A stretch of DNA of 13,945 bases from the NCBI GenBank assembly GCA_019308655.1, contig JAFDHS010000006.1, positions 1 to 13,945 on the forward strand, in the 5' to 3' direction. The notes below the pieces were generated by a model. That model saw only the letters and a program-made list of their open reading frames with translations, had not been told where the DNA came from and did no database searches. The position numbers were made by a program, and so were the translations under genes. This DNA is from Deltaproteobacteria bacterium. Lineage in GTDB: Bacteria; Desulfobacterota; Desulfobacteria; Desulfobacterales; JAFDHS01. Below are positions 12,456-13,945 of this stretch, piece after piece (within the stretch, counting starts at the first letter, position 1; each line of letters opens with the position of its first letter).

Positions 12456-13193
12456 TTAATCCAATTTTTGGTGTTTGTGCGGAGATGCGCCATGGAAGTG
12501 TGAATGATAATGACAGTGAAGTTGTTGATCAGCATCCCGGATGATTTTTCCGTTTTTCATTGTATAAATGGAATCGGTCGTTTTGACAAGAAATTCACTG
12601 TCATGGGAAATCACGAGGCAGGGAAGATCAAGTTCATGTAGTATATCGATAAGTCTTGCTTTTGTTTTCTCATCAAGGGCGGTGGCCGGTTCATCAAGCA
12701 GAAGAAATTTCGGCTGCATGGCAAGGACCGTGGCAAAAGAGACCAGTTTTTTTTCTCCTCCGGAGAGTTTGTGGGTTATTCGATTCTCAAATCCGGCCAA
12801 GCCCAAAAAATCCAATGTGTCCATGGCAATTTTTTTGGCTTCGGTATTGGACTTGCCGATATTCAAGGGGCCAAAAGCAACGTCTTCCAGTACCGTTGGG
12901 CTGAACAACTGGTCATCGGCATCCTGAAAAAGGAGACCGATTTTTTGCCGCACAACCCCAAAGTCTTTTTCTTTGCTGACATCTTTTCCAAAAATTTCGA
13001 TTTGGCCGGTGGAAGGCTTTAACAGGCCCATGATAATATGAAACAGCGTTGTCTTTCCGCTTCCATTGGGTCCTAACAATCCCACTTTGTCTGTTGAGTA
13101 TAATTTTAAGTTGAGCTTATTATGGACCGGCTCTTGGCCTGGATAGCTGAAGCATATGTCCTTGAGATTTATAATCGGTTCATTTTTATTCAT
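12456..13193 (-). CDS. cbiO: ECF-type ABC transporter ATPase for cobalt/nickel, with His-rich tail
   Basis: A 245-aa ABC ATPase: Walker A GPNGSGKTT (41-49), Q-loop LLFQDADDQLFSPTV (87-101) typical of CbiO/EcfA, signature LSGGEKK (143-149), Walker B FLLLDEP (163-169) and switch His in VISHDSE (H197). It energises uptake together with the EcfT/CbiQ membrane protein encoded just upstream (4-nt gap). The tail HCHYHSHFHGASPHKH (226-241) holds seven His residues, which suggests transition-metal binding and supports nickel or cobalt as substrate; nikO would be an equally valid name. All ATPase motifs are intact although the neighbouring cbiQ looks broken. The substrate-binding component (cbiM/nikM) would lie beyond the right edge. 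Confidence 0.85.
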   Translation of the reverse strand: MNKNEPIINLKDICFSYPGQEPVHNKLNLKLYSTDKVGLLGPNGSGKTTLFHIIMGLLKPSTGQIEIFGKDVSKEKDFGVVRQKIGLLFQDADDQLFSPTVLEDVAFGPLNIGKSNTEAKKIAMDTLDFLGLAGFENRITHKLSGGEKKLVSFATVLAMQPKFLLLDEPATALDEKTKARLIDILHELDLPCLVISHDSEFLVKTTDSIYTMKNGKIIRDADQQLHCHYHSHFHGASPHKHQKLD

Positions 13194-13197
13194 TATT

Positions 13198-13928
13198 TTA
13201 GGCTATTATTTTTAGTAGTTCCAGAAGGGCCAGCCCGATTATTACGGATAGCATAACAGCTGAACAGATCCAATCGGTCCTGGAGATCGAAAAAGTGTAA
13301 AGGGAGTAAAATTTTCCCTGAAAACCCCGGCAAAGCATTGCCTGGTGAACACGCTCCGCCCTGGCCGAGGCCCTGACAAAGAGCATCCCGATGAGATAGG
13401 CATATGTTTTATACGTGTGCATGTTGGTTCCGGATCGGAAACCACGGATCTTTACCGACCTTACAAGCCGCTGATATTCCTGTTCCATTACGAACAAGTA
13501 GCGATAAGTAAGCAGGAGAAGCAGAACCATTTTTTCAGGAATAAACAAACGGTTCAAAGCGTGTCCCAATACGGTCATAGGCATTGATGCTTTGACTTGA
13601 CAGTAATTTGCAGTGAAATGAGCACCCCTTCGCGGGTAACACTGAATGGACCAAGATGAAACAATGGTGCACCCTCAATGGTAAACGGCAGCATCAGCCA
13701 GAGAAAAAGGATTAAACCGTTGACGGCTGCCACTCTTTTGAAGACTTCCCGAATATCCAGTCGTGAAAGAACGATCAAAACCAGTGAAAAGATAATTGCT
13801 CCCAGAAGGGTCTCGATTTTTGAAGAAAGGGCGACAACAAAGGAATAGATCGTTGCCAGGATAACTTTAAGTCTCGGATCCAGCCGGTATATCAGTGAGT
13901 CTTTGGGTGTAAACGGTTCGCTAATCAT
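13198..13928 (-). pseudogene. cbiQ: Energy-coupling factor transmembrane protein CbiQ, frameshifted
   Basis: The gene is split into two overlapping frames: 13928-13575 (117 aa, N-terminal half, with LDPRLKVILATIYSF and FLWLMLPFTIEG) and 13584-13198 (128 aa, C-terminal half). The C-terminal half holds the diagnostic coupling motifs ARAERVHQAMLCRGFQG and VRSVKIRGFRSG, which contact the ATPase. Together they give nearly a full CbiQ/EcfT. Around 13590, the usual NAI...L stretch after ITVKS, about 13 residues by family comparison from memory, is missing. The remaining sequence fits a deletion of about 31 nt that shifts the frame. The two frames overlap as CTATGA, so coupled translation into two polypeptides is formally possible, but no ribosome-binding site precedes the second. 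It starts one base overlapping a possible upstream TAA (TAATG) at the right edge. A sequencing or assembly error is an alternative. Confidence 0.7.
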
Positions 13929-13945
13929 TATAATTCACTCAGGTT

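Noticed and set aside
1..13945. CRISPR array
   Set aside because: No regularly spaced direct repeats of 24-40 nt were seen; the repeats found are isolated palindromes.

Overview
The window looks like a chromosomal segment of a mesophilic, anaerobic Desulfobacterota-type (deltaproteobacterial, Desulfobacterales-like) bacterium. This rests on moderate GC, two good sigma-54 promoters, CBS-fused response regulators beside a DASS transporter, common delta-type palindromic repeats, and a DUF1573 protein that appears to carry selenocysteine. The taxonomic call is inference, not proof.

Left part (1-2981, mostly minus strand): the 5' end of polA leaves the window at the left edge. A small Cys-rich zinc-ribbon gene, overlapped by a 25-codon ORF with a strong ribosome-binding site, is the only plus-strand unit here. 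A minus-strand cluster follows: YfcE-like metallophosphoesterase, a secreted DUF1573 protein interrupted by one in-frame TGA exactly where the family has its conserved Cys, and a HAD phosphatase. Upstream of them is the nitrogen-sensing pair glnD-glnB, ending in a long terminator hairpin.

Middle (5712-6489): glnD is preceded by a roughly 240-nt highly structured element that I read as a candidate IscB-type omegaRNA/HEARO element without its iscB ORF. It lies between glnD and a minus-strand sigma-54 promoter, so it would be transcribed as the glnD leader. A second, divergent sigma-54 promoter 300 bp away fires the other way. It is followed by a terminator-like hairpin and then a run of genes: a single-domain response regulator, a response regulator with two CBS domains, a DASS/SLC13 anion transporter with altered substrate motifs, a 47-aa membrane peptide and a Yip1-like membrane protein. 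The layout suggests a sigma-54-controlled, two-component-linked transport module.

Right part (10825-13945): a YkgJ-like Cys-rich protein sits downstream of a HicA toxin remnant. Two serine tRNA genes (anticodons GCT and TGA) have a clear promoter and terminator. An acidic-tailed hypothetical protein converges on an ECF-type cobalt/nickel transporter, cbiO plus a cbiQ that appears broken by an internal deletion with frameshift.

The most notable points are the likely selenoprotein, the orphan structured RNA in the glnD leader, the paired divergent sigma-54 promoters, and the transporter in which both SNT motifs are replaced.
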